From the NCBI GenBank assembly GCA_000431155.1, contig HF985650.1, forward strand, positions 5,581 through 69,580: 64,000 nt of DNA, in the 5' to 3' direction. Source of the stretch: Bacteroides sp. CAG:927 (GTDB taxonomy: Bacteria > Bacteroidota > Bacteroidia > Bacteroidales > Muribaculaceae). The translations under genes and the position numbers were made by a program. Every line of letters starts with the position of its first letter. The first letter of the stretch is position 1. This document shows, in pieces, positions 17,379-26,484 of the stretch. The notes beneath the pieces were generated by a model. It ran no database searches, was not told where the DNA came from, and saw only the letters and a list, made by a program, of their open reading frames with translations.

Positions 17379-18611
17379 TCACATATTGTCGAACCGGCTC
17401 TTGGTAGAGGTATCAAGGTGAAGAATCTCCAGAAATCGGTCAACGACGGCTTTATTGCCGGAGTATTTTCCGGGGTCTTCGCTGAGTTTGCATGTATCGC
17501 AGTAAAACGGCCATGATTCGGTGATTTTCACGGCAACAAGTTTGATGACGATGTTCATGGGTCTGACTCCATCAAAATCGTTGGTGAAGTGTGTGCCAAT
17601 GCCGAAGGAGGGGATACACTTGTTTTGCGCGTACTTCTGTATCTCGATAGCACCGTCAACATCAAGGCCGTTGCTGAATACAATCTGTTTGGTGCGCGGA
17701 TCAATGTGAAGATCGCGGTATTTGGAAGTTATAAGATCAAGTTCCCTGAAATTATCGCCACTGTCAACGCGCAGTCCCTTGAACATGTTGGCATAATCTT
17801 CGGAGAAGTTAAGGCTGAAAATTCTCCAGCCATAAGTGTCGTAAAGGAAAGTGCCTAACGAGCCTCTATATGTGTCAGCCCATGTTTTCATAGCGAGATA
17901 GTTGGCCATCTGCGGGCCATACATTCCGGCAATGGCACAGATCAGTTCATGCGCCATTGTGCCGATGGGAACGAGGTCGTATTTCATGGCGAAATATACG
18001 TTGCTTGTGCCCGTGAATTTCCCCGGTCCGGTCAGAGATTGCTGACATTCCTTCATGGCCCGTATGGCGGTGTCTTGTGCTTTGAAGGAAGCACGCCGCC
18101 GTGTGCCGAAGTCGCTGAATGTGCAGCCGGCCTCAATCAACCGTTGCGCTTTATGACGGGATTTGGCATAATAGGAATCATAATCAAATGATTTGTCCTC
18201 GCCGGTCATTATGTAATATAATTCCGAAATAATCGCCAACACCTTGACTTCAAGGAGTATGGTACTGCTCCAGCAACCCTCAAACATTATGTCAAGATGT
18301 CCGTCCTCATCCTGATTCACCCTGACCCAACTGCTGTCATAGCGGAATCCCTTGAGGTAACTGTAGAACCATGCAGGTATATATCTGCAACGCCGGCGCA
18401 TGAAAGCTATCTCTTCATCGGTGATAACCACCGATTCAAGCATCTTGATCTGGTGGCGAAGTTCTTCGGTAAATCCCGGAGGATAAACAGTATTGTTGCG
18501 GTCGTTGAAACAGTATCTCACCTGTGTGCGAGGGAAATTTTTTATTGCCGCGCAGCACATTGTGAATTTATAGAGATCGTCGTCGGTGAAGTGTTGAATT
18601 ATCTGGCGCAT
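17379..18611 (-). CDS. pncB: Nicotinate phosphoribosyltransferase
   Basis: A 410-residue PncB. It starts with the family opening 'FTDDDLYKFTMCCAA' and holds 'FSDFGTRRRASFKAQD', 'GTSNVYFAMKYDLVPIGTMA' with the phosphorylatable His region at 'TMAHEL', 'LRVDSGDNFRELD' and 'SFGIGTHFTND'. It makes nicotinate mononucleotide from nicotinate and PRPP, using ATP, in NAD salvage. The start overlaps the end of pncA by 13 bases, a sign of translational coupling. It is the last gene of a four-gene minus-strand operon. Confidence 0.95.
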   Translation of the reverse strand: MRQIIQHFTDDDLYKFTMCCAAIKNFPRTQVRYCFNDRNNTVYPPGFTEELRHQIKMLESVVITDEEIAFMRRRCRYIPAWFYSYLKGFRYDSSWVRVNQDEDGHLDIMFEGCWSSTILLEVKVLAIISELYYIMTGEDKSFDYDSYYAKSRHKAQRLIEAGCTFSDFGTRRRASFKAQDTAIRAMKECQQSLTGPGKFTGTSNVYFAMKYDLVPIGTMAHELICAIAGMYGPQMANYLAMKTWADTYRGSLGTFLYDTYGWRIFSLNFSEDYANMFKGLRVDSGDNFRELDLITSKYRDLHIDPRTKQIVFSNGLDVDGAIEIQKYAQNKCIPSFGIGTHFTNDFDGVRPMNIVIKLVAVKITESWPFYCDTCKLSEDPGKYSGNKAVVDRFLEILHLDTSTKSRFDNM

Positions 18612-19168
18612 TGCAGTCGGTATTTTGAGATTAACGAATCAAGGGTTTTGCCACCGTCAATAGAAGGGGTAAACTCGTTAAGGATGTTCAGGTCGGTTTT
18701 CACGGGAAGGGAAATCCAGTCGCGTATGGTGTCAGAGACGCATACATCGCCGGCAAGTCCGCATATGTCGGTTTGGGCAATGTCCTTATCTTTTATGATT
18801 GCCAAAATCTGCCGGGCCGCATCCTCGTTTTTCAGTATGGAATATTCCTCGGTCATGGCATTTTGGCCTTTGTGAAGTATGGTCACTTTGTCAGGAGTAT
18901 CAAGAAGCCTATCCATAAGCGGGGGCCATATCGCGGCACCTATTGAATCGGCCACACAATGAGAGGGCCATTTACCGCCTTGGGATATGAATGAGCAATG
19001 GCGCATTGGGTGGCGGTCGGCAGTAACGATAACATGCGTATAATCAGAGATGTTATCACGTATATACTCTGACAGGGAATCTATGGCCGGTTGTGCATCC
19101 GGCACGGGGAGTGTGCCGGTTATGAAATCAATTTGTGGATCGATAATAAGTAGCAGCTTGTTCTTCAT
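18599..19168 (-). CDS. pncA: Nicotinamidase
   Basis: A 189-residue isochorismatase-fold enzyme that converts nicotinamide to nicotinate. The triad is visible: Asp10 in 'LLLIIDPQIDF', Lys in 'ILHKGQNAM' and Cys in 'GLAGDVCVSDT'. The metal-site motif is 'VTADRHPMRHCSF' with the Asp and two His. The product feeds the next gene, pncB, which overlaps by 13 bases. The HD-domain gene lies 24 bases upstream. Confidence 0.93.
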   Translation of the reverse strand: MKNKLLLIIDPQIDFITGTLPVPDAQPAIDSLSEYIRDNISDYTHVIVTADRHPMRHCSFISQGGKWPSHCVADSIGAAIWPPLMDRLLDTPDKVTILHKGQNAMTEEYSILKNEDAARQILAIIKDKDIAQTDICGLAGDVCVSDTIRDWISLPVKTDLNILNEFTPSIDGGKTLDSLISKYRLQCAR

Positions 19169-19192
19169 CCTGGATATACGGGTAGTTAAGCC

Positions 19193-19831
19193 TTATTTGT
19201 TTTGTTGCTGAATGATTTGCTCCACTTCGTGCTCGGTTTTTGCGAGCTGTTCGGGCGGAATGGTTTCGCGGACGATACGAAGGGAGTAACCGGTCATGTT
19301 TTTAGCGGGAGCAGTGCGAAGGAATTTCGGGTCAAGACCTTTGCTACCGAGCCTCCAGCGGTCAAGCGCATCGGCATCCTTGAAAATCTGATAGAGAGTG
19401 ATGACTTTGTCGGAATCTTTGTTGAAACACTTACGTATGGCATCAATACCTTTAGAATCGTCAAGATCGTGGTATCGCATCAAAAATACCGATTCAGGAT
19501 GGAAGGTAATGTCCGGATGTGCTTTGCAGAAATTTTCGTAATACACTGCGGCTCTTGCGCCGTGGCCGGTGTCGAGATAGTCATCCTGCCGCCGGGTGTC
19601 GTGAAAGATTGCCGCATGAGCAAGTATTTCAAGTGCGTCAAGGTCTTCACCGAATATCTTTTCACCCATAATGAGCGCGTAAAGCAGCACGCGCTCACAA
19701 TGTCCCTCGGTGTGAATCTGGCTTTCGGGCAAGTTGAATTTTACATGCCGGTGCATAAAGTCATCCCATTGTAAGAAAAGGTTTCTTACAACGGGGGACA
19801 GTGTCCGAAGTTCTGAATCGGGGATGTTCAT
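19193..19831 (-). CDS. HD-domain metal-dependent phosphohydrolase
   Basis: A 212-residue HD protein. Metal ligands are seen in order: His in 'QIHTEGHCERVL', the HD pair in 'AAIFHDTRR', 'DTGHGARAAV' and Asp in 'FKDADALDRWRLG'. The family removes phosphate from nucleotides or signal molecules; the substrate is not predictable. Its ATG overlaps the stop of the sirtuin-like small gene (ATGA), and pncA follows after 24 bases, so it sits in an NAD-metabolism operon. A nucleotide linked to NAD turnover is a reasonable but unproven guess. Confidence 0.85.
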   Translation of the reverse strand: MNIPDSELRTLSPVVRNLFLQWDDFMHRHVKFNLPESQIHTEGHCERVLLYALIMGEKIFGEDLDALEILAHAAIFHDTRRQDDYLDTGHGARAAVYYENFCKAHPDITFHPESVFLMRYHDLDDSKGIDAIRKCFNKDSDKVITLYQIFKDADALDRWRLGSKGLDPKFLRTAPAKNMTGYSLRIVRETIPPEQLAKTEHEVEQIIQQQNK

Positions 19832-19983
19832 TCTTTTAATCCTTTTAATGTTGCAGCTATGTCACCCGCATAATAGAATTTGAAACCGCTTGCCGCGGAC
19901 ATTCCAGATGCGCCGCCAACCACGATGGCATCGGCAGCATTAATCTTTTCACGAAGGATTTTGAGCTTGTCTTTTTCGTCCAT
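19828..19983 (-). CDS. 51-residue sirtuin N-terminus-like small protein (possible relic)
   Basis: A 51-codon frame, ATG at 19983 to TGA at 19828-19830, whose stop overlaps the ATG of the HD gene (ATGA). The sequence 'INAADAIVVGGASGMSAASG' followed by 'FKFYYAGD' resembles the first Rossmann strand and Gly-rich NAD loop of Bacteroidales Sir2-family proteins, where 'ADAIVIGxGAGLSxxAG' is usual. A full sirtuin has about 250-290 residues, so the catalytic His and zinc ribbon are absent. It is either the remains of a sirtuin gene deleted internally or a small protein kept for translational coupling. The NAD-salvage context fits the Sir2 reading. Confidence 0.6.
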   Translation of the reverse strand: MDEKDKLKILREKINAADAIVVGGASGMSAASGFKFYYAGDIAATLKGLKE

Positions 19984-20111
19984 AATCTTGTATTGTTTTG
20001 CCGCTTATAGATATGTAACAACAGCAAGATTAAATGGTTTATGTGGTTGTATGGACGGAAAGATTGAAATGTAAACTGTAATAGTGGTATATGTATTTAA
20101 TGCTGAGTCTT

Positions 20112-20759
20112 TTATGTGGAGAGGACGATGGCCCGTACATTGGCGAAATCGGCGGTGTGCAGGTCGGATGGGGATATGAGGAAATCAAGGACTCCGAAGT
20201 CCATGAAGTTGAGGTTGAAATCCATTCCGGAGAATGAATCAATCTGAAGGAGTATGAGCCAATCTTCATAGGGATGGTCCCAAGTTTCCCATTCCCTGTG
20301 GTCAGGATAGGCGAAGAGACAGTGGTCATCGCCAAGCGTCTCATGGTCATGGGTGAATGTTATTTCCATCTCTTCGGGCGAAATGGGCCGGTCGTCATCA
20401 TCCACCAGCACTACCTCACGGAGATTGGAGCAATCCTGAATGTATATGATTTTTACTGCTTGGGGATTGCTTATCGCTCCGCCGATGCAATCGGTTGCCG
20501 CAAACTGCCCAAGATAATGGTCAATCTTAGCGAAAAACAGCAGCAATCCGGTTGCCGGAAGAGGATTGTCGGCACTGAACGCATGCAAATCCGCAAGATT
20601 GATCTGACATAGGAATACATAAGGGTATTGGTCGCCTTCATCGTCAATGTATTGCGGATAATCCATGCCTTGGGGCAATGCAGGATTGCCCCAAAAACGA
20701 GATGCAGCTGTCTCCAACTCACTGAATGGTTTTGAGAGATTGAGATATATGGGTTTCAT
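20112..20759 (-). CDS. DUF1963 (YwqG-like) protein, end of the kinase-island operon
   Basis: A 215-residue protein read from ATG 20759 (MKPIYLNLSKPF); another ATG lies at 20765. It matches the DUF1963/YwqG pattern: 'SRFWGNPALPQGMDYP', 'PYVFLCQINLADLH', 'ATGLLLFFAKID' and 'WDHPYEDWLILLQIDS'. The family is of unknown biochemical role. It follows the unknown 393-residue protein by 13 bases and is the last gene of the minus-strand operon that starts at 33169. Sequence from 19984 to 20111 shows no gene. Confidence 0.8.
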   Translation of the reverse strand: MKPIYLNLSKPFSELETAASRFWGNPALPQGMDYPQYIDDEGDQYPYVFLCQINLADLHAFSADNPLPATGLLLFFAKIDHYLGQFAATDCIGGAISNPQAVKIIYIQDCSNLREVVLVDDDDRPISPEEMEITFTHDHETLGDDHCLFAYPDHREWETWDHPYEDWLILLQIDSFSGMDFNLNFMDFGVLDFLISPSDLHTADFANVRAIVLST

Positions 20760-20772
20760 ACGCATGGCATAT

Positions 20773-21954
20773 TTAATCTTGAATATAACTGTTGTAAAGG
20801 AATACAATATGTGTAGGTACGAAATGCCCCCGGAAGATGTCCTCCCATGTATCTTTATTCTCAAAGAATGTGCTTGGGTCGTTGGCTTCCATGGCGAACT
20901 CCAACCAGTTCCATGCTTTCTCGCTTCGTTTTCCAAAGGCGTTTTTGTCTATTCCTTCTTTTATGATTTGGCGAAATTTGTCAAAACGCACAATTTTGCA
21001 CGTTTCCCAGTTATCGCTGGCTGCAAGGAGGGCCTTGAGGGGATATACGGCGTTGCATCCTATTGAAATCATATTGTCCAGATTGGATATAAGCCCGGCT
21101 TTTTGTTGCTCAATGTCGTCCGGCAGGTTTCTGCTTACATAAGCACCGGCAATGTCATAAAGCTGAGATTCAACCAGTTCCCACCATTGGTCCACAGTGT
21201 TTTGCCACATCAATTCTTTCACTTTTTTGGCAAAATAGTTGCCTTTTTCGGCGGCTTTCTGAACAAGAGGCTCAATGAGTTCTGGGTCACCGAAGAAAGA
21301 GTACGGATCCTGTTCCTGATTAGATCGAACTGCCTCATACATCCATACCCAAGCCCGTGAATGGTCGGGATTGAGGGTATCTTTCTCTATCCCTTCCTGA
21401 AGAATGTCGGCAAACATTCCCGGTCTTACGATAGTCTGTCTGGCCCAGTTGTTGCTTGCCGACAGAAGAGCCTTCATGGGGTAGAGGTCAACGTATCCTT
21501 TGTCAATAAGGATGTTGAGGTTGTCCAAAACTTCCTGCTCCTTATCGCAAGTTTCGCTTATAATGGAAGCGTCTTTGTTGGCATGCAATGCAAGTACGGC
21601 ATTGTATTTATTCATCGTTTCTGTCAGGAGGTTTATCTGAAAATATTTAGCCCAATATTGTGTGTATTCGTAAGAATCAGTGCTCTGCTTGCCCTCGGCA
21701 CGCTCACCGTAAGGGACCTCCAAAACTTCACTGTCAAAAGCTACCGTGATATGCTCGGGCGTAATATCCTTTACTGTTATGTGCCCGCACCCGAATCCCG
21801 GTTCTGCAAGGTCATCGCCCTGTTTCAGTTTTGCAATATCAAATTCACGTGATATGCCGGAATGTTTTATGCCGTCGGGATCACCGTGCAGTTCAATTGA
21901 GATACCTATCATAAGGCAGCGCCCGAGCTCGTCAAGTGTTGGGTCGTTTTTCAT
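20773..21954 (-). CDS. Unknown protein with an internal 'YPLKALLSAS' repeat
   Basis: I do not recognise this 393-residue protein. The first 110 residues look beta-rich ('HITVKDITPEHITVAFDSE'). The rest contains two copies of a helical module of about 110-150 residues. Copy one has 'YVDLYPMKALLSASNNW' and 'FADILQEGIEKDTL'; copy two has 'CNAVYPLKALLAASDNWE' and 'FRQIIKEGIDKNAF'. Both end near 'DPYSFFGD' or 'DPSTFFEN'. A third, stand-alone copy is encoded at 30647-30997. Its start overlaps the stop of the PP2C gene by 4 bases, so it is part of the same translationally coupled series. Confidence 0.75.
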   Translation of the reverse strand: MKNDPTLDELGRCLMIGISIELHGDPDGIKHSGISREFDIAKLKQGDDLAEPGFGCGHITVKDITPEHITVAFDSEVLEVPYGERAEGKQSTDSYEYTQYWAKYFQINLLTETMNKYNAVLALHANKDASIISETCDKEQEVLDNLNILIDKGYVDLYPMKALLSASNNWARQTIVRPGMFADILQEGIEKDTLNPDHSRAWVWMYEAVRSNQEQDPYSFFGDPELIEPLVQKAAEKGNYFAKKVKELMWQNTVDQWWELVESQLYDIAGAYVSRNLPDDIEQQKAGLISNLDNMISIGCNAVYPLKALLAASDNWETCKIVRFDKFRQIIKEGIDKNAFGKRSEKAWNWLEFAMEANDPSTFFENKDTWEDIFRGHFVPTHIVFLYNSYIQD

Positions 21955-22670
21955 GGAAGAATATCAATAATTATTATAGTAACATTGTCGGGAGCACCCT
22001 GCTCAAGGGCATCCTGAAGCAGCTTTTCAGCCGAGTGGGAATCGCGCCGGATGATATCGGTGCAGACATAATCAGAAAGGCCATCGGAGCAAATCAGATA
22101 CCGGTCGCCCTCAATTATTCTTGTAGGGGTTACATCCACGAATGCTTCATCAATGCCGAGACAATTGTATATAAGGTGGGAAGGTGTCAAAGGATTCTGA
22201 AGGCGCTCACGTTCAGAATGATCTTTTGTGACCTGCCTGAAATTGTCATGACGCAGTCGGTGTGTTTGTGAATCACCGCTGTTAAGTAAATATGCCTGAT
22301 TATAATAAAGAAGTATTCCGGTGAGAGTTGTCGCCATTCCATTGCCGGCGGCGGCAGTCATTATGGCCTGATTGGTGGCTTGAAACCATCGCTTGATTTG
22401 CTGTATCATCTCATTTGGTTCAAGGCCGTCAGGAAGATTATCAACAAAATTCTCAAAGTGCTCACAGGCCATGCGGGAGGCGCGGTCGCCGTCGGCCCGG
22501 CCTCCAAGCCCATCGCAGACTATTGCTCCAAGCTTAATGCCGTTGTCAGGAACCTCAAACTCAAAAGAGTCAGAATCATTGCGAAGAGTCTGACCGCAAA
22601 CGTATGCCATGTCCTCATTTTGGGAGCGGACTGCACCTACATGGCTTATGGCCTCATATTTGATTCTCAT
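21951..22670 (-). CDS. PP2C-family Ser/Thr protein phosphatase
   Basis: A 239-residue PP2C (PPM) phosphatase. Motifs are complete: 'VGAVRSQNED' (residues 11-20), 'VCDGLGGRADG' (51-61), 'SGDSQTHRLR' (131-140), 'LICSDGLSDYV' (about 192-202) and 'APDNVT' (226-231). The metal-binding Asp residues are present, so it should be active, removing phosphate placed by the kinase at 26485. Start and stop both overlap neighbours by 4 bases (FHA gene upstream, unknown repeat protein downstream), which implies equal expression. Confidence 0.93.
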   Translation of the reverse strand: MRIKYEAISHVGAVRSQNEDMAYVCGQTLRNDSDSFEFEVPDNGIKLGAIVCDGLGGRADGDRASRMACEHFENFVDNLPDGLEPNEMIQQIKRWFQATNQAIMTAAAGNGMATTLTGILLYYNQAYLLNSGDSQTHRLRHDNFRQVTKDHSERERLQNPLTPSHLIYNCLGIDEAFVDVTPTRIIEGDRYLICSDGLSDYVCTDIIRRDSHSAEKLLQDALEQGAPDNVTIIIIDILP

Positions 22671-23164
22671 TCTGCAATAAAGTCGTAATAGTTAGCTAAT
22701 CTTACTGTGTCGCCGATTCGGAACGGGAGGGGATTGTAACACCATTGGCCATTGACGGCAGTGCCGTTGCGTGACCCGAGGTCGGATATAACCCAATGGT
22801 CGTTTTCGGACCATAATTGAGCGTGGCGAGCCGAGACATATTCAAGCCGGCCGAGCATATTCTGATAAGGTCCTTCCAAACGGCCCAATACGGCCCCATT
22901 CTGCAAGTTCAATGTTATATTCTCCTTGCGGCAGACCAGTTTTGTAGCCATTTTAGGTTTGGGCGGATCCTGATGGGGACGCGGTTGCTGATTTCCATTG
23001 GCCAAAGATGCCGCATCAACGAGTTTTGAACCGCACATGCCGCAGCGCTTGCCTTCCCCTTTTCCGGGGATGTGACATTCAGGGCAGATATATATTTTGG
23101 TGCCGCATTGGTCGCAGAACCAGCTGTCGTTGTCAATAGTCGATTTACAATTAAGGCATTTCAT
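22667..23164 (-). CDS. Double zinc-ribbon plus FHA domain protein
   Basis: A 165-residue adaptor. Residues 1-46 hold two zinc ribbons (Cys3/6/17/20 and Cys27/30/41/44). Residues 70-165 are an FHA domain with 'AVLGRLEGPY' (Gly94-Arg95), 'VSARHAQLW' and 'SDLGSRNGTAVNG'. The Arg, Ser, His and Asn residues needed to bind phosphothreonine are present. FHA domains recognise pThr peptides, so this protein is the natural reader for the kinase in the same operon. It is coupled by 4-base overlaps to the AAA+ gene and to the phosphatase. Confidence 0.92.
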   Translation of the reverse strand: MKCLNCKSTIDNDSWFCDQCGTKIYICPECHIPGKGEGKRCGMCGSKLVDAASLANGNQQPRPHQDPPKPKMATKLVCRKENITLNLQNGAVLGRLEGPYQNMLGRLEYVSARHAQLWSENDHWVISDLGSRNGTAVNGQWCYNPLPFRIGDTVRLANYYDFIAE

Positions 23165-26100
23165 CGGATAATCATGTCATCGAAAGTGAATAAATAGAGA
23201 TCTTCGCGGGTGTAATTGCCAAGACGCCTGAGGCGCGCACCCTGATTGATGCGTACCTGCTTGAAATATTTGACAGCTTCAGCCGCATTGCCGAAATTGG
23301 GGGTTTTGTGTCGGACGAGTTTTTCAAAGTAGCGGTGCATTTCTTCGCAGGCCGTATCTTCAAGTTTGACTCCTTTCTTCTTGCAGAGGTTTTCAAAAAT
23401 GACAGAGAGGTCGTCGGCAGAATAATCCTCAAAGTAGATTTTCTTTTCAAACCGGCGGTCAATACCGGTGTTGGTCGCTTTCCATGCCTCCATTTCGCGT
23501 GGATAACCTGCCACGATAGCCACCATTTTACCCATATAGTCATTGAGCAGAGTCAACAGTTCCGGCGTGGCATCCTTTTCGCCGAAACCTCCGTCATGGA
23601 GTCCATATGCCTCATCGATGAAGAGGACACCGCCGAGACCGCGCTTAATCATCATTCGGGTTTGTTTGGCGGTCTGGCCTTGCCAACCCATAATGAGATC
23701 GGACGGCTTGACTTCAAGCAGTTTGTTGGTCGGGAGGAGTCCGAGAGAGTGGAAGATACTGCCCATGATGCGTGCCACCGTCGTCTTGCCGGTGCCGGGA
23801 TTACCCAAGAACTGATAATGGAACATAGGGATATCGGGCTGCCGATTTTCCATACGTGCCATTTCCTGTTCGGTGAAAATGGAATCGGCAAGATTATGTA
23901 TCTCCTGTTTGACACTTTTGAGACCGACAAGCTGATCAAGCTCGCGGAAACATTCCTCAATGTCAACTTTTTTGGCCTCATTATAGGGGATGTCTGCTTT
24001 CTTGATGCGAATCATCTCCTCGGTCGGAATATTGTAGAGGTCAAATTCCATCTGGAGGCGGTCGCTTTGGTTTTGCATGGTTTTCTTAAACAGATTAATC
24101 ACGCTGCGGGCGTTGCCGAAGTTCTCATCCTTGGCAGCAACCATCTCGCATATTGCCTTGCGAAGGAGTTCCACAGCATCTTCGTCAATCTGCATCCGGT
24201 TCTTTTTTACCTGCTGCATATAAATTTTCTCAAGCTCGGTGGCGGAGTAATCTTCAATATGGATGCGGTTGGAGAAACGGCTTGGCAGTCCCGGGTTGGC
24301 ATTTGCAATAAACTCGTCAATAAGGTTCTGATACCCGGCGATAACGGTGATGAACTTGCCGGCATCATTTGCCATACGCGTCATCAGGCTTTCCACCGCG
24401 GCCTTACCATCCTGGCTTTTTTCATTGGGATTGTCCATAGGAATAAGGCTGTATGCCTCATCTATAAACAGGATTCCACCCAAAGCCTCATCCACGGCTT
24501 CGTTCATGTTCTTGGCCGCAGAGTTTACAAAACTGTCAAGCAGATGCTTTTTCTCTTTGACCACCACTTTGTCGGTGGGAAGAATACCGGCGGCTTTAAA
24601 TACATGGCCGAGACGTTTGGCCACTTCGGTTTTGCCTGTGCCCGGATTACCGGTCAAGGCGATATGTATGCCGTTGTTCTCGGGATCCGCCAGACCACGT
24701 TCCACGCGCTGACGCTGAATGATGGCCTTGCCCACAATAGAGCGGATGTCTTTTTTCAAATTCGCCATGCCAACCAAATCGTCAAGCGAGGAAAGGACAT
24801 CTTCAACTGTGTGCTTCTCCAAAGCCTCTTCGCCCATAAGATCCTCAAGAGTAATGGCGGGTGCCACCGAGGGGTCGGCGTTCATTCGCTGCTTGAGGCG
24901 TTTCACTGCCTTGGAGTAGGCATTGCGCACATCGCGGGCGTTTCCAAAATCTTTTTGGCGCATGTTGTACATGTTCTGGAAGAAATTCAGCAGTTGCTCA
25001 TCAGCGTCTTGGGCGATAGTGAAATGTTCCTCGCTGTCACGCACAAGGCCACGGAAAATTTCGGTGAGCTCCTCCGGCTTATAGTCGCGGAACATGATTT
25101 TTTCATTGAAACGGGAATCGTAACCGTCGTTGAGTTTTTTAAGAGCGGCCATGTCCTTTTCATATCCTGCAAGAATCATCACCAAGTTGCCGCGCTCGTT
25201 CTCGGCATAACGAATCAGGGCATCCATGGCATCCTTGCCGTGGTCGTTATTGACAAACTGGTAAGCTTCGTCAATAAACAGAATACCACCCATAGCCTTG
25301 TTGACCCATTTTTCAACCAGTTTGGCAGAGTCGCCCACATATTGAGAAATAAGGCTATCGGCACCTATTTCAATGAATTGTCCTACCGGAAGGGCACCCA
25401 AAGCATTGAGCGCATCACCGAAAATACGCGCCATGGTGGTTTTGCCGGTGCCGGGATTGCCGAGGAACAGGAAGTGATCCTTGATTTTGGGCTTTCGACC
25501 GTTTGCCACATCCAACTGGATGTTTCTTGCAATGGTCTTGATCTGCGCCTTGATTTCCTTCACTCCAACATATTTGTCAAATTCAGCCATTATCTCATCC
25601 AGACTCTTGCGCACAAACTCTTCACCGTGAACACAATCAGTACCGACTAAATCCACGTTCATAGGCAAATCAAGAGCGGCAGTGCTGATGTCCTCAGCAC
25701 GTTTGCGCGCATTGTGTCCATTGATGCCAAGTGCCGATTCGGTTTTGCGTTGGTCGTTGACAAAAATTCGTTCCAGTTTCTGCTTTGCCTCTTCCGACAA
25801 CGAGCGGTGCTCTTCTTCAAGAATATCGCAAGTGATTCTGACCATACTCTGCACCGTGATGTCAGTGGTTTCAAGGAAATAACTTATTGAATTTCTGGCC
25901 TCGGGATTTGCTTCAAAGAATTTTTTCAAGTCATCGTTGCCTACGATTACTACTACCGGTTTGTCCTCATCAGCGCGCCACTCGCCCGTGTAATGCAGTA
26001 TGCCGTCGAGCTGAACTATTTCGGAAACTTTCTCGGCGGGACAAAGACGATGAGCCTCATCAATAATAATCATATTGGATGTGACCTCAATCTCGTCCTT

Positions 26101-26481
26101 TTGCAGTCCCTCAATCAAGACATCGTATTCCACGGGTTTGATGATATCGGGTTTGGTGCCGTCAAGGATTCCCATGCTGTTTAAGGCTTCAGCAATGGCA
26201 TAGGCCACGGTTTTCTTGCCTGTTCCGGCATTGCCTGTTATGACGAAACTCAAGGGGAGTCGTCCTTTGACACCGCTCCTACGGCACCAGTCGGCACGTT
26301 TCTTGGCTTTGGCCATGATTTCCTCCAGCTGGTCGATGATGCCTTTTTTATCGTAGAGTTTAGCAAAAGGGCCATCATGGCCGACAGGCTCTGAGTCAGA
26401 CGCGGCAGCGAGTTTTGCTCCGCACCACTTACAGTATTTGGCTATATCACGGTTTTTTCGTCCGCACTTACTACAATCCAT
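23161..26481 (-). CDS. Zinc-ribbon protein with four CbbX/SpoVK-like AAA+ modules
   Basis: A 1106-residue protein. A zinc ribbon (Cys3/6/17/20) is followed by four AAA+ modules. Walker A motifs: 'GNAGTGKKT' (about 83), 'GNPGTGKTT' (341), 'GNPGTGKTE' (611) and 'GNPGTGKTT' (893). Walker B: 'MIIIDEAHRL', 'ILFIDEAYQF', 'ILFIDEAYSL', 'VLFIDEAYGL'. Modules 2-4 have the arginine-finger stretch ('DSRFNEKIMF', 'PSRFSNRIHI', 'DRRFEKKIYF'); module 1 lacks it and is likely structural. Modules 2-4 resemble the CbbX/SpoVK/EccA clade, which remodels protein complexes. Four modules in one chain is unusual; most relatives have one to three. The kinase gene lies 3 bases upstream. Confidence 0.9.
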   Translation of the reverse strand: MDCSKCGRKNRDIAKYCKWCGAKLAAASDSEPVGHDGPFAKLYDKKGIIDQLEEIMAKAKKRADWCRRSGVKGRLPLSFVITGNAGTGKKTVAYAIAEALNSMGILDGTKPDIIKPVEYDVLIEGLQKDEIEVTSNMIIIDEAHRLCPAEKVSEIVQLDGILHYTGEWRADEDKPVVVIVGNDDLKKFFEANPEARNSISYFLETTDITVQSMVRITCDILEEEHRSLSEEAKQKLERIFVNDQRKTESALGINGHNARKRAEDISTAALDLPMNVDLVGTDCVHGEEFVRKSLDEIMAEFDKYVGVKEIKAQIKTIARNIQLDVANGRKPKIKDHFLFLGNPGTGKTTMARIFGDALNALGALPVGQFIEIGADSLISQYVGDSAKLVEKWVNKAMGGILFIDEAYQFVNNDHGKDAMDALIRYAENERGNLVMILAGYEKDMAALKKLNDGYDSRFNEKIMFRDYKPEELTEIFRGLVRDSEEHFTIAQDADEQLLNFFQNMYNMRQKDFGNARDVRNAYSKAVKRLKQRMNADPSVAPAITLEDLMGEEALEKHTVEDVLSSLDDLVGMANLKKDIRSIVGKAIIQRQRVERGLADPENNGIHIALTGNPGTGKTEVAKRLGHVFKAAGILPTDKVVVKEKKHLLDSFVNSAAKNMNEAVDEALGGILFIDEAYSLIPMDNPNEKSQDGKAAVESLMTRMANDAGKFITVIAGYQNLIDEFIANANPGLPSRFSNRIHIEDYSATELEKIYMQQVKKNRMQIDEDAVELLRKAICEMVAAKDENFGNARSVINLFKKTMQNQSDRLQMEFDLYNIPTEEMIRIKKADIPYNEAKKVDIEECFRELDQLVGLKSVKQEIHNLADSIFTEQEMARMENRQPDIPMFHYQFLGNPGTGKTTVARIMGSIFHSLGLLPTNKLLEVKPSDLIMGWQGQTAKQTRMMIKRGLGGVLFIDEAYGLHDGGFGEKDATPELLTLLNDYMGKMVAIVAGYPREMEAWKATNTGIDRRFEKKIYFEDYSADDLSVIFENLCKKKGVKLEDTACEEMHRYFEKLVRHKTPNFGNAAEAVKYFKQVRINQGARLRRLGNYTREDLYLFTFDDMIIR

Positions 26482-26484
26482 ATT

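Noticed and set aside
23308..25650. A 780-codon open frame on the plus strand, antisense to the AAA+ gene
   Set aside because: It mirrors the codon pattern of the real AAA+ gene, has no signal, domain or promoter, and reads as His/Phe-rich low-information protein.
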